Shown piece by piece: positions 12,610-23,940 of a stretch of 64,000 bases of DNA. The notes beneath the pieces are model-generated. The model searched no databases, was not told the DNA's origin, and saw only the letters and a program-made list of their open reading frames with translations. The stretch's first letter is position 1. The number at the start of each line of letters is the position of its first letter. This DNA is from Polytrichum commune (lineage: Eukaryota; Streptophyta; Polytrichopsida; Polytrichales; Polytrichaceae): the NCBI GenBank assembly GCA_950295325.1, contig OX485805.1, positions 45,658,758-45,722,757 on the forward strand, read 5' to 3'. The position numbers were made by a program, and so were the translations under genes.

Positions 12610-12903
12610 CATGCGCCTAGCAAATTTATCCCCAAGTCTCTTCAAAATGTATTCCACAAATTGTTGATTTTTATCACATTCAACTTGAACAAAGAAATGG
12701 GACCACGTCATGTTTTTTTGCCCACTTTGTTAATGTCCATTATAATGTTTTTCCCAATTTTTGTTTTGGCAAGACCATTTGAACAACTTTCTCTCCCAAC
12801 GGCAGTGTCCTTGTCTTGTGAGGCATCACATTAGCCAAAGGTACTATAATGGTAGAGAGTGTGGTTGTGGCTTGTAATGTAGCCTCCTTGGGTTTCTTAG
12901 TGC

Positions 12904-13820
12904 CACGGGTAGATCACTCCATTGTCAAGTTGAACACCACGTGCGACCAAAAAAAATCTTCTTTTGGTAAGTTGCACCACCAAAATTGGTCAAAATTTTA
13001 TCAAATGTTTTTCATGAGTAGATATACACAGTACCTATGACATACTTAAAAGTGGTAACTAAATTTGATGATTTGTTTTTTTTCATAAAACATACCGTTT
13101 CTAACTAGAATGACACAAAATTGAACTAAAAAAATTACTAAAAACAATAAAGATGACTAAAAATTTCAAAAAAAAATACAAAAGATACTATCAATGGTTA
13201 TGTCACGGGTAGATCACTTAGTGCATTTTAAAAACGACGTGCGGCATAATATAGAGAGGATTAAAATCATTTGAAATAAAAATTATAAAGAAATTCCAAA
13301 TAATGAAGGGGCCATTAAATGTAGAAAATCCCATTATAAGTAAGTTAGATGGACATAAAACGTGGGCTATTATGTTTTTTGTAAAATCAATATAGGGGTT
13401 GAAGATAAGGATCCTAGTAGGTATGTTTAGTATGGTATGTAAATGGGTTTAGGACTCACGGGGATGGATGATAATTGGGATTTCCGTCTGTCCAAAATTA
13501 CTTAAAATGAATATAGAGTACAAAAAATTACAGTGACTTGAACAATATAAGTAATGGAAGGGTGCAAAGAAATGGGCCATTTTTGAAATATAAGTAATTA
13601 TAGGGAGGCTTTAATTCAACCCTTGAAGGTACATAGCCCCAAAACAAAAAACCCCCAGCCGCACGTGGTGTACAAAAATGCCTTAGAGTGATCTACCCGT
13701 GGGTTATGTATATGTAGAAAAAATATCATAAATTTTAAAATTATATATGGCATGTAATATAGGGGTAGCAAACTTTGTCCGCACGTGGTGTCAACTTGAC
13801 AATGAAGTGACCTCCCCGTC
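12904..13820. mobile_element. TIR element (CACGGGTAGATCACT family), outer nested copy
   Basis: The left end CACGGGTAGATCACTCCATT and the right end (complement GACGGGGAGGTCACTTCATT) form an imperfect inverted repeat of about 40 bp reaching CACCACGTGCG. The 8-bp target duplication CTTAGTGC is exact (12896-12903 and 13821-13828). A related element (13204-13701) has jumped into it. Removing the whole insert plus one target copy restores a frame reading FHGNFGTKKPKEATLQ across the junction. Confidence 0.9.
13204..13701. mobile_element. TIR element (CACGGGTAGATCACT family), inner nested copy
   Basis: 498 bp. The ends CACGGGTAGATCACTTAGTG and (complement) CACGGGTAGATCACTCTAAG share the terminal 15 bp exactly. 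Subterminal GACGTGCGGC and GCCGCACGTGG match each other. The target duplication GGTTATGT is exact (13196-13203, 13702-13709). It is inserted within the older element 12904-13820. Closely similar copies lie at 28150-28696 and 47473-48086. Confidence 0.93.
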
Positions 13821-14361
13821 CTTAGTGCCAAAGTTACCATGGAATTGTGAACAGTGTCCCATGGATGAATACTTTTGAACCTGTAGAAGTTAGCCTTTGA
13901 AACTATATAAATGATGTATCACACAGTACAACATATTTCCACATTCTCAAGTGTTACCACCTTATGTTCGTGAGGACCAATGTGTATATTGTGATGGATC
14001 TTGAGTTTCTTCGCTAACCGCATACAAAAGTCCGCAAGCCACATCTCTTGCCAAAGAAGCTTAATTTTTGTTACATGGGAAAAAATTGGCAACACTCCAT
14101 AGCGCAACAATCTTTCATAACTACAACCCTAATGGATTCATCTCCTAGTATATGGTCATGCCAACGATGCCTATCCTCTTGGGGCATACAACCGGAGTCA
14201 TATCTTTGCAGTTCTTTCCGTAGTCGAATTGTGGCCAACAAAGGTGTTTGAATTTGGTTATACTAACAGCCATGAAATGCCTACTCCATTGTGAAGAACT
14301 TGTCGATGGGTGCATCAACGTAAGGAAAACCTCCACATTAATAGAAGAAAACGGCAACATC

Positions 14362-14379
14362 ATCCCCCCCCCCCCCCAA
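14362..14379. repeat. Poly-C tract
   Basis: A run of about 15 C in the DUF7869-like pseudogene. It lies beside a frame change and may mark slippage. The exact length should be treated cautiously because such tracts are prone to sequencing error. Confidence 0.8.
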
Positions 14380-15342
14380 GGCGGTTGACATCAACACATT
14401 CATAAGGCCTAAAATTCCTACAAATCCCATCCACCACCAGGACACCATTGTCGTACAATAGAACAACATCAAGTCCCACCCATTACTCCAAGAAAATCCC
14501 TCACACAAATGGGATACCCACATCGCTATCCATTGAAAGATGTGATTGCGCATGCCTTTGGAAAGGTCCATCAGTTTCCGTACCCTCAAAAGACTTGCAC
14601 CATTGATGTCGCAAAAAATATCCATTTTGAGATAGGTATTGAGATTCAATATCCAAGGATGATAGATTTGTTGACAACTCAAAAGTGTTATCTCCATCAT
14701 TGTTAGTCATCCCACCTAAAATCGATGGTAGTAAAAGTATGAAAACCAGATAATGCGGCAAGTACAAGGACACCTCATAGGGACCCAAAAGGAGGAAGAC
14801 AAACATGAAACTTCCATGAATGAGTGCGCTTGAACATTACAAATATTCATTATTTATATATGAGTGCAATATAGTTTCATGGATTCAAAAATGAACGCTC
14901 TAAAACATTACAAAATGTATTATCACATTTTTTGAGCATTACGCTCGGCATTCAACGAAAGAATCCCATTACCAATACAAACACGTCTTTGTCGGACACA
15001 TACTAGATAAAAGTCATATAGTGGTCTATACAAACAATCTTAAAAAATCATCATTCATAAGGAATTTTGACGAATGGTCTCTAGTATACGTATATAATCC
15101 TCGGGGGGTGCACCTTTCATTAAAACCTAGAATCACGTGCGTTCACTGCATACTCTAAAAACCCCCTATATACAAGTTATTTTTTGTGATATGAAGTAAT
15201 ACACATACAATTGCAACAATAAATATACAAGTGACAATATGTATACACAAAAAAACATCCATTCATATATAGTCATTAAGATAAGTATACAAATATACTT
15301 TTGAATGAAAATCAACCCCTATAATATGTATAACAAAATATC

Positions 15343-15582
15343 CTAGCTTTCATCAGCAAAGTCGTTGAAAACTTTTTCATCTCCTGGATGTAACTCATAA
15401 ACATTTGATTCACCAATATATGTCATTGTAGCCAATGCAATTATTGTCTCTAAGTCTACCATCAAATGATCAGTAAGATCATATGTCCACTTGTTGTTGG
15501 CCCCTTTTTGATACCAACATAAACCGATCTCCACGTTTGATGGACGGTCCATCAAGTCAATTGGATCCCTTACTCCACCCAA
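15343..15582 (-). CDS. Small ORF inside TIR element, possible captured fragment
   Basis: 79 codons, with LDRPSNVEIG-like, WYQKGANNKWTYDLTDHLM and YIGESNVYELHPGDEKVF segments. It is acidic at the C-terminus and ends ADES. I do not recognise the family. The start is uncertain: the reading looks like the 3' end of a longer protein, and a related frame with VGRVYRMRRKFGNRWVE lies just upstream (about 15585-15630) in another phase. It sits wholly inside the element 15100-16494. This may be a captured host exon or a remnant of the element's own gene. Confidence 0.4.
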   Translation of the reverse strand: MGGVRDPIDLMDRPSNVEIGLCWYQKGANNKWTYDLTDHLMVDLETIIALATMTYIGESNVYELHPGDEKVFNDFADES

Positions 15583-15632
15583 CGATTACCAAACTTCCTC
15601 CGCATCCTATAAACTCTTCCAACAAACCAAAC

Positions 15633-15773
15633 CTAAACTCGAGTAGATTTTTTTGGCCTACCTCGTTTTTTCACAGTTTTAGCTTCAGGTGTGTTCCAAA
15701 AACACACACCACAGTCACAACCAAGCTTTAACAAAGTGTCATGGTTTCCAGCACTCAGGAGTTTAGGCTTCAT
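15633..15773 (-). CDS. 46-residue ORF with AT-hook at C-terminus
   Basis: ATG at 15771-15773, stop TAG at 15633-15635. The reading contains the Cys cluster LGCDCGVCFWNTPEAK and then the AT-hook KKRGRPKKS near the C-terminus. AT-hooks (G-R-P flanked by basic residues) bind the minor groove of AT-rich DNA (established). The peptide could be the last exon of a longer DNA-binding protein, because the Cys-rich segment starts abruptly. It lies inside the TIR element 15100-16494, suggesting gene-fragment capture. There is no evidence that it is translated. Confidence 0.45.
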   Translation of the reverse strand: MKPKLLSAGNHDTLLKLGCDCGVCFWNTPEAKTVKKRGRPKKSTRV

Positions 15774-16987
15774 ATATAATATGCCAACTCTAATTCAAGT
15801 CAACCGATCTTTAGACAAAGAAGGATTGCCATTCAATTGACTAACAAGTGAACTTTAAAAAATTCTAGACTCCCCTACCATTACATAAGCCACAACTGAC
15901 TTTGCATTTGATAGAGAGGGAATTTCAGAACGAGGCCATGACAATGTCAAGACTTTCGGTGATTCCCACGGCAGCAGTAACCGCAGGGACGCTGAGAAGC
16001 GCTGGAAGCAACATGTGAAAGAAGGAAAAGTGAAGCAGTTGTCGGCAAAAGAAGCAGGCTATGCGAAAAGAGAAAACAAAAACCTTCAGCACCCGACAAA
16101 AAGAGAAAACAAAAACCTAGGGATGGGAGGGGAAAAGGGTCCTTGTTACTTTGAGCTGAACGAATCATTTCAAAACCCTAATACTGCCTCTTTCCCCGAT
16201 ATTACCTTGACACCTTGTACATGGTTCATACTACCCTATAAGGTTGCTAACGAAAATTGTTAATCCTAGTTAATCCTAATTTCATCCAATATGAAAACTT
16301 ATGATATGTAGTATAGTAACAGTACCATACAAGTACAATTATTGTATACATTTCAAAGGCCTTCCATATATGTATGTAACTATAAATTATAACATGTATA
16401 CCATATGTATACGTAATACGGCAAGGTCCATATCAATACCCATCCTGTGCACTCACGTATACTCGTACATGTTTAGTACAATGCACCCCCCGAGATATAA
16501 TCAAACATTCATATATCTTCATAAATGATCATTTGTGAAGGGCTCAGAGCACCTTTGGTGTCAATGACCATAATTGAGTGTTTGTATAATGCCCAATTAC
16601 ATATGCTAGGTATACAAATGTGTCCGCGTTCATTTATCACACAAATAATATATTAAATGTAAATAGTTGTTTTTTGAACGCATGTTTGCAGACAATAAGC
16701 TAAAGTTTTGGATTCTCTTTAATACGAATGGGCATTCACAAAAACAATCATACCCAAAACACGCGTAGAATATATATGAGAATGGTGGCTTCACACATGC
16801 CCATCCATATACACTCATATTCTAGGTTATGCCAATCACATATTAGTGTTTACAAACAATCCTACTTAATTCACGTGGGCTACATATATTGCATTGGTAG
16901 CTTTACCAATGCATGTTTGTGAACACACCACCTCAACACTCATGTGTCATTTAATGATGAGTATAACATTATAAGATGGTGTTTTTA

Positions 16988-17398
16988 TGAACAATCATTC
17001 GTAAAAACTTGCATAAAATTGTCATGTATAGTTGTATACAAACAAACATTTGTAAAACATCATTGTCTAGTTTACGAACATTCGTTCATAAATCATCCAC
17101 ACATGATAAATTCATGTGCACTTACAAATGGCCTTTTGTAAACACCTACACCCAATTGTCATGTGCAATTATACTTAAACAAGCATTTGTATAATACCAT
17201 TTTCCATTTTACGAATGTTCATTTATAAATCATCCGCACATGATAAATTTATGGTGCATCTACAAACAACCATTTGCAAACACTTGCACTCAATTATAAA
17301 GTGCAATTGCATACAAATGAGCCTTCATTTAATACCGTTTGTCATCTCACAAATGGTTGTTCATAAATCAAGCACACAACATGGATTAATGGTAAATT
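16988..17398. repeat. Three diverged tandem units of about 137 bp
   Basis: The landmark (C/T)ATAAATCAT(C) recurs at 17087, 17224 and 17362, and AACAAGCATTTGTA-like blocks recur at about 17041, 17178 and 17312. Spacing is 135-138 bp. This explains the many short open frames in the area. It resembles a decayed satellite. Confidence 0.8.
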
Positions 17399-17442
17399 TA
17401 TGATTGGTCATTCATGAATATCTCGGAATATGCGACAATATA

Positions 17443-18230
17443 CTCGGGGAGTTCACTGCGATAATATTAGAAAACAACATGCGGGAAAATATAGGGTAAT
17501 TTATATTCACAAAAGGAAAAACTTAGAATTTTCTTAGAAGTATTATAGGTGAGTATGTATGATAAATATATATAGGCTTGTATTATAAATAATATAGGCT
17601 TGATACAAATAACGCATATTTTTAAAATATTTGTAAAAATATACCGTAGGATTTAAGGATACTAGGTTTTTTTGAAATAAGGTGTCCTTTGTGTTCAGAG
17701 GCAGGAAGATTTTGGATGAAAAACTAGGAGTTTTGGTTGGTCTTATGTCTATCTGCTTCAAGCATGATGTTGTAGTATTAACTCTATACCCTTCTACATT
17801 ATTGCATGGACCCTATTTTTGCTTGCTTTGTTGTTGGTGTTTTAATTGTTTTTTTTTACACTCAATATCGTTGTGTTTAATTGTGCGTGTAACTTGATTG
17901 AGGAACATGGGCTGATTTTGTTGTTTGAAACTGTTCATGAACACTCTTAATGTAAAACCTTGTTGTGCCTTGGATTTTGGTGACTTAGTACTTTGAATGC
18001 TCTTAAACCCTTTGGAGCAAAATCAAATAATTATAATGAACATACCTAGCTTAAAATTAGAGCTTCATCAAATTTAAAAGTAATTATAGGGTCATTTAAA
18101 AAACAAGAAATTAGCAAATTATATAATAATACGGTACAAAAATTTAAGGATGGATAATTAAATATCCCTTGAATAAATACCCTTGTCACGCACATGTATA
18201 CATATATACATGTCTAGTGAACTCCCCGAG
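17443..18230. mobile_element. TIR element (CTCGGGG family), 788 bp
   Basis: The ends CTCGGGGAGTTCACT and AGTGAACTCCCCGAG are perfect 15-bp inverted repeats. The target duplication ACAATATA is exact (17435-17442, 18231-18238). Subterminal sites are AACATGCGGG and CGCACATGT, variants of the family CACGTG core. No ORF of note, so non-autonomous. Confidence 0.93.
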
Positions 18231-18238
18231 ACAATATA

Positions 18239-19705
18239 TGCACATACATATACAGTTTGTTGGCGTGGATATTATGCACTACAAATGAACATGGAGCCTC
18301 TGTGAGAAAGGAAGGGGGGGGGGGGGAAGAGCTTTAAGTATTGGTTTTCCCATTTAACTTTCATTGGGTGTCATTGACAAAGTAGATTCCCACCATCTAC
18401 TTACCCTAGTGATATGTTTTCTATCCATATACGATATGTATAACATGTATGTAACATGTATACATCATAAGTTGATACCATCTATGGGTGGACAATATTA
18501 TGATTTATAATATTCACAAACCTTAGATTAGCATTGATTTACAATGTTTGTTGGATTAATTGGGTTGGTTTATATCATAATGATGTAAAAATATGTCCAA
18601 TTTTTTGGTGGAGGTTAGTATAAATGTGAGTAACATTCCTAACCATAAAAAAAAAAAAAACCGATGTGCTCACCAAGTGGGTTCTAACAAACGTTTCTAA
18701 ATATAGTGATATTGCAACATGGTCTTTTGAGAGTCATTAAAATGTCCATAGTACTCTCTAAATTTTCATCCATACTTGAGGTTGCGAAGATGTACCATGA
18801 TTTGTCAAAAGTATTTCCCACCCATTGGTAATCTACATTTTTGTTAACAACGTTTGCATACCTTAGGTTAGCAATGGTCTAACAATGTTTTTTGGGTCCA
18901 TTTGTTGGGTTAAAACGCAACACACATGTTTTAAATTAATTTAAACAACCTTAAAAGTCATGTATTAATTCAATTCATTTTTCACCTTACACCTGGATCT
19001 AAAATTAAAATAAAACCCAACACCTATGTATTGATAATGTATTCATTCAATTGCAACCTAGATGCACCTTGGTATTAGTTCATTAGACCTGAGCCTTAGA
19101 CATGAACCTGGTACCTAGGCCTAAACTAAAATTACAACCCAATGCCTAATATGTGTTATTAATGCATTCGGTCATGTGGAACCTAGGTGCTCGTTTGTAC
19201 AATTCATTTGCAGCCTTACACCCGGTAGGTCAGAAATTAAAAACAACACACAACACCTAATATTATGTATCATAGATTAATTGATTCATTTAGGAACGAT
19301 TCGACAAAGGTGTTATTATTCAAATCTAAACTAAATATTGGTTAGACCAAAATTGTATTAATCTAATTTGAACGAAACTTTGGTTAGATCAAGATCCCAT
19401 TGAGTTGATTCAATACCAACAAAACCTTATTTAGGCCAAGGTTCCTCAAACATCCAGGTTGAATCCAACCATGGCCAGGCCAATGTAAAGTAAATATTTA
19501 GTTTGAACAAAATGCATTGGGTTTTAAAGTCAAGTGACTTAGTTTGGTATGTATATATTAATAATTGATTTAGGACCCTTGGTGCACCTTGGTACTTTAG
19601 TATCATTAATCGATTAATTAATTCAAGATCTTTTATGAACCTGAAAAAGGTTTGGCGACATTTTTTTCTCCACTTAGAAAATATTGAACCTATACGAAAG
19701 ATTTA
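18239..19705. other. Stretch with diverged short repeats, no gene
   Basis: Holds a 13-G run at 18314-18326. At about 18990-19290 there are three loosely similar blocks built on AAATTAAAA..CAACACCTA..ATGTAT..ATTCATT, spaced roughly 115-120 bp apart. No coding region is supported. Confidence 0.55.
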
Positions 19706-20301
19706 AGGTATCATAGTCCCGGCCATTCTCAAGGTTCCCTTTGTCTCTGTCAATGTCCCAATTGTGCCACCCCTGCCCGTGGTTGCCACCACCTTTCTGC
19801 ACACCAACCCCCCAATGCAAAGATTGGCAACCTTTCCCTTAACTTCCAAAGTTTTCTCTTGTTTGGTTCCATATGTTGTATTGCATGCCATGTTCTTTAC
19901 GAACGCCCATCCCAAACCTCTCCTCATTTCTTGCCCGCTTCATTTAATTGTGTGATCCTTTGTACCATGATTGCTCCACTCTCAAATGTGGACCATCGTC
20001 CACAACCTCTTCATTGGGAATGCGCACCCTCAAGGCCGCTTCTTGCAAATCCAACCGGTGTTTGGCACTTTGGAGAAGTGCAAGACATTTGGTTTCATAG
20101 ATGCCATCGTATTCCACACATGATTCCTTGTCCTATAATTTGGGAGCATGTTGCTAAATATTTGCAGCCGATTCATTATCCATTCCTATATAAAATAGAG
20201 GCTACAACTGTGAGCCCGTGATTTTCAAGGCCATGGAGGCGATGAGAGCAAAAGAAAAGGAGGCCGCTACGCCAAAGCCAAAGAAAAAGAAGCAACCATG
20301 A
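19706..20301 (+). pseudogene. Unidentified coding remnant, Cys/His-rich
   Basis: The frame is open from 19706 to 20221 (171 codons without an initial ATG). It starts with a Cys-rich segment CLCQCPNCATPARGCHH and later reads GVWHFGEVQDIWFHRCHR and IPCPIIWEHVAKYL. In the next frame, from 20194, the reading continues to EAMRAKEKEAATPKPKKKKQ and stop TGA at 20299. A single frame slip near 20200 would connect the two, giving a Lys-rich tail that looks like a natural C-terminus. I do not recognise the family. A decayed exon or mobile-element gene is likely. Confidence 0.35.
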
Positions 20302-20797
20302 AGGTCTTAAGAAAAGTAGGAGACCCGGGTTCAATTGGCGTTCCAAACGTGTAGGACTTGCTAGTTTTATGACGTAGGTCATGGTTGGATATCTATTGTA
20401 TTCGAAGGACTAGCTCTTCAACGTATCAATGGGTGGTTTCCTTATATCATGTACTTGAATGCCATTCAATACATGCAATTTCAAACCATTTCCTAAAATT
20501 TGCCTTCAACATGTCATAATTTATTATATTTTATGCAAATGGTTTAATATTTGGCTCAAGTTCTTATTGTGATGACATGTATTTGTGACAAATTGGTTAT
20601 TGCCACCCATATAAGTTGCTTTATTTCATCTACATTTAGTCACATTAAATTATTTTTTTGTTGACTTTCTCTAAATTTAAAAGCCACGTCCTTTGATAGT
20701 CTCAAAATCATGAAATAGTCTCCGATTACTGAATATAATGTTCACTTAATTGCACAACATCTTCCGGATCTGAGGTATACACTCAACAATTTTATAA

Positions 20798-20870
20798 TTT
20801 GGGGGCATGTAATATACCGTTGGAAAGGTATTTTCAAGACCTTTCCATCGGTATATTACATGCCCCCAAA
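20798..20870. repeat. Near-perfect 32-bp hairpin
   Basis: Arms 20798-20829 and 20839-20870 are complementary over 32 bp with one mismatch. The loop is 9 nt (ATTTTCAAG). The arm carries GGGGGCATGTAATATACCG. It may be a miRNA-like foldback or a tiny MITE. Confidence 0.9.
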
Positions 20871-20941
20871 ATTTTAAAAATTCAGCCGTTAAACTAAAAA
20901 GACAAATCTGCAGTCGTTAATGATTGCGGATCAGGCTGGTC

Positions 20942-20977
20942 AAAAGAACCGTAGCCTATTTTGGCTGCGGTTCTTTT
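20942..20977. repeat. 15-bp GC-rich hairpin followed by T-run
   Basis: Arms AAAAGAACCGTAGCC (20942-20956) and GGCTGCGGTTCTTTT (20963-20977) pair with one mismatch across a 6-nt loop. The shape is that of a bacterial terminator, but in plant DNA it is more likely part of the foldback ending at 20870. Confidence 0.8.
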
Positions 20978-23469
20978 TAGCATAGTTTTCTACTAGTAAG
21001 AGATTCAAACGTCATTAATAGATATCTCTACTCTTAAAAGTCAAAGTAATATACAAATGATTTTATTCGTTACATTTGAATAAGGCTTTTTTGTAGGAGG
21101 ATGCTTTTCATATTATTGATTCAAGAGTGAATACGTCAACAAAAGGAAATAATGACTTGAGATTGATATACAAGATGTGGTCCATAATAGCATCAATTGT
21201 TGGTCTTATATTCTGGTCATAAGGTCATGAAATAAATATTTCCTAACAAATTTCATCACCTATGATTGTTGATCACTCCATACTCTTCAAATTATATAAT
21301 CGTGATTAGTAGAGGAACGTGATAACCAATCAAACATGGCTTACAACACAAAGGTCGTTGTGGTTGTGGTTAACCACCACAATCAATTACATTCAAGGTT
21401 TTTTTTTCGTCACACTCTTTGTTTGCAAATTGTTGTGGTTATGGTTGTAATGGTGGGTTTGGTCATCTTATCGTATTTACTATTGGTTTAGGCTTCCAGT
21501 TATAGAGAAAATTAAATTGATTATTATCCTTAGTCAAGAGGGTGTTTGTGATTATCATTAGCATTTTAAACACATGTTCATGGAAAATGAAATCAAAGAA
21601 TGTGAATCACAACCACAACCACCCCCGGTGTGATGACCCTACAAATTGGGTTATAGCATAATTTACATATGGAAAATCTCAAATGGTGCATGATATAGGC
21701 ATTGTGAATGCGACAAACTTGCTTTAACTTTCAAAGACCAAGTTCTTCTTCATTGTAACTTTGTTATGAGCTTCAAACCCCAAAATGTATTGGGAGGAAG
21801 TTTTGATGAAGGATCGTGATTGTCCATGTGTAAGGATATGGATAATGGTTGTAATGTATTGTATTTTAATATGGACACAAATACAGATGCCAACTAACCC
21901 ATGTTTGAATTAGCCCTTTCACATGGGGTTTGATACTTGCATTTGAACATACTTTAGGTCGTGGATTTCTGTTTGATTCCAACTTTTACCTCCGAATCTC
22001 AATGTTTTGCTTATATCTTTTAGAATGATGTGGCCCACACTTGTATGTCCTTTATGGCATGCCTTAGGAGTACGCCCTAACTTAGGTTGGTTGCTCCAAC
22101 TAAAGGACATTCTTTGAACTCGGATTCATGTGCCAGTCTCGAAGGAGGAGATGGGCACATGGTCTTGGAAGACTCATAGCAAAGAAACAAACCCTTGCCA
22201 AACCCAAAAACTCTAACTTCCACTTCCATTATGAGATGGTTGGATTTCAGAGCAATTTGTCACCCATGTCATTTTGACTATTGTTAATGGTTGTTAATGT
22301 GGGTTCATCTTATTTAATCAAGTGAGTAGTTTCTACTTCTACTGATTCCTCTTTTGATATCTAGTACAAGATTGTAATTGTACATTGTTCAATTGAGACT
22401 TATAGTTTTCTTTCTATTTAAAAGATAGTGTAAACCTTTTGTACATGACACACCATAAAATCCATATTCAAGTTAAATCGGGGTGAGAAGAAGAATAATG
22501 AGGACATTGTTCATGGACTTATCTAGACCCACAGAACATGGCAGAATGGCTAGCGTGTTTGTGAAAATTTGTAATTGCACTAAATACACTATTGTAATGC
22601 TAAGCAACATATTTTTTGAAGAATGGGGGTGGGGGGGGGGGGGAGATGGCATTAGTGAAACATATCCATTTGTCAACAAACAATCTAGTGCATCAACTAG
22701 GGAATATGCTTGAAACGGTTATGCCAATCAATATCATCTATATACATTGTGGTGGAATTCTCGGCTACTTTGAACTATGCGGTCATGAACATCAATGATT
22801 TGTAAGATGAAACTTTGTGTGAGGGCATGTGGAGGTGTAACTTTATGAGCTACTTTATTATTTTATCTTTGTTTCTTTCTTTGCAAGGGCGGGGGGTGTA
22901 TAGGTGAATCTTGTAGATGATGACCGAGAAGAATAGCTACAAAATGCCCACAACAAGCAATCTTTGAACGATAATTTTAGCAAATATATATGGTAGATCC
23001 ACATAACATTACTCCGTGTCGTGCATTCATTTTGTGGGCCCTGGGAATATAGCCAGGAGATGTTGGGAGCTCAATTCTGAATCTAAGTCTCCTTACGCAT
23101 GGTTTCGCATTCCATGGTCGTATTCCTAGGGCCCACAGAATGAACACACGTTGCTAAGTAACGACTTGCATAAATTGGGTTATTGGACCCAATTCAAATT
23201 CAACCAACATTCTAGTCAAATACATATATACTTCTTGATGAATTTGCAAAACTTATGGTCAACAAGTCATGTGGTACCACATGTGGTACCTTTACATATG
23301 TTCACACCCAATAATTTGGAATGTTGACATTGTACCACTTCACTATTTGTGGTATTTAGTGTCATGTGGATTATTTGCAAAAGGCCTAAACTAGATGCCC
23401 GGAAGTCTACACTTAATATTGTATTTAATGTCATATGATACTCTCATGTCATTTTGTTAAGTTTTCTAA
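20978..23469. other. No gene seen
   Basis: AT-rich DNA with a 13-G run at 22631-22643 and the small inverted repeat 23026-23144. Open frames are short and featureless. Confidence 0.55.
23026..23144. repeat. Small inverted repeat
   Basis: Arms 23026-23049 and 23121-23144 are complementary over 24 bp with two mismatches and are built on GTGGGCCC(T)GGGAATA. The spacer is 71 bp. MITE-like. Confidence 0.8.
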
Positions 23470-23705
23470 TGTGACCCTTCTTACAAATAAAGTTTAGAAC
23501 TATTGTCATGGATGATTGAAATTTGGATGGAAAAGCACTCAATAAATGACAATAATTGCAACAATATAATTTTATAATACTCGCATTCTGACAAGGAATG
23601 ACTAATAATGTTAGGTTTACATTTCGTGTTGGTTACACTACAAAGGCAGGTTACAATTAGTATTGAGGAAGACAAATAGAATTGGTGACACTAAATACAA
23701 CAATA
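23470..23705 (+). repeat. Dispersed repeat, copy A (inverted partner at 27500-27800)
   Basis: Shared blocks with the complement of 27500-27800 are TGTCATGGATGATTGAAATT, TTGGATG-AAA-CACT, AATAATGTTAGGTTTACATT, TTACAATTAGTATTGAG and ATAGAATTGGTGACACTAAA. The two copies sit in opposite orientation on either side of the truncated Gypsy element. The family is unidentified. Confidence 0.75.
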
Positions 23706-23940
23706 TTTAGTGTAGTATTGTCATGTCCGCTAATTATTACTATGAAGCTATTTGCCAACATAAGTAAACTTATTGAAGTACAAAACTATTTTCAATATGA
23801 TATCTAGCAAACCACAGTGGATTGCTTGAGATGATAATGTTAGATTTTTGTATCCAAGAGTAAGATACTATTGACCATACTAATGCCAAGTGTCATGTAG
23901 GTCCACTAGTGCTCAAATTGTTGACCATTAGTGTAACCTG

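Larger units (their letters stand above)
9240..14806 (-). pseudogene. Decayed multi-exon DUF7869-like gene with nested TIR elements
   Basis: The core at 11245-11850 reads AGMIARDHVDVKYAYYG, LHVQLDNCAKDSKCHYVFCF and HTHNDIDASFGCWSMKL. These match my memory of the DUF7869 family, which has an RNase H-like D-N / HTH.DID pattern and occurs in plant mobile elements. Downstream blocks follow in minus order. 10867-11214 has KLLCTSPNWAPEDGLFLW and KELYEEDITKHVRNTHEP. 10340-10594 has GPVWINTDTLFCPWKP. 10022-10110 has DDDVLYNFTDATSQLMRDDD, with GSRDLENHALFFK continuing in 9950-10067. 9628-9846 has LEGDKDVFDSILKPL. The end is 9240-9490, with KYYDRRVLDFIDVEANSC and stop TAG at 9240. Upstream blocks lie at 12610-12720, 12760-12903, 13829-13870, 13919-14363 and 14501-14806. 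In-frame stops and frame slips occur throughout, and TIR elements interrupt it at 12197-12609 and 12904-13820. It is a dead copy of a larger gene. Confidence 0.7.
15100..16494. mobile_element. TIR element (CTCGGGG family), 1395 bp, carrying ORFs
   Basis: The ends CTCGGGGGGTGCA and TGCACCCCCCGAG are perfect 13-bp inverted repeats. The 8-bp target duplication ATATAATC is exact (15092-15099, 16495-16502). AATCACGTGCG lies just inside the left end. It is the longest member of the family here and carries minus-strand open frames at 15343-15582 and 15633-15773, which look like acquired gene fragments. No transposase is recognised. Confidence 0.9.

Noticed and set aside
20942-20980. Rho-independent terminator
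   Set aside because: The shape fits but the context is plant nuclear DNA; treated as a hairpin only.
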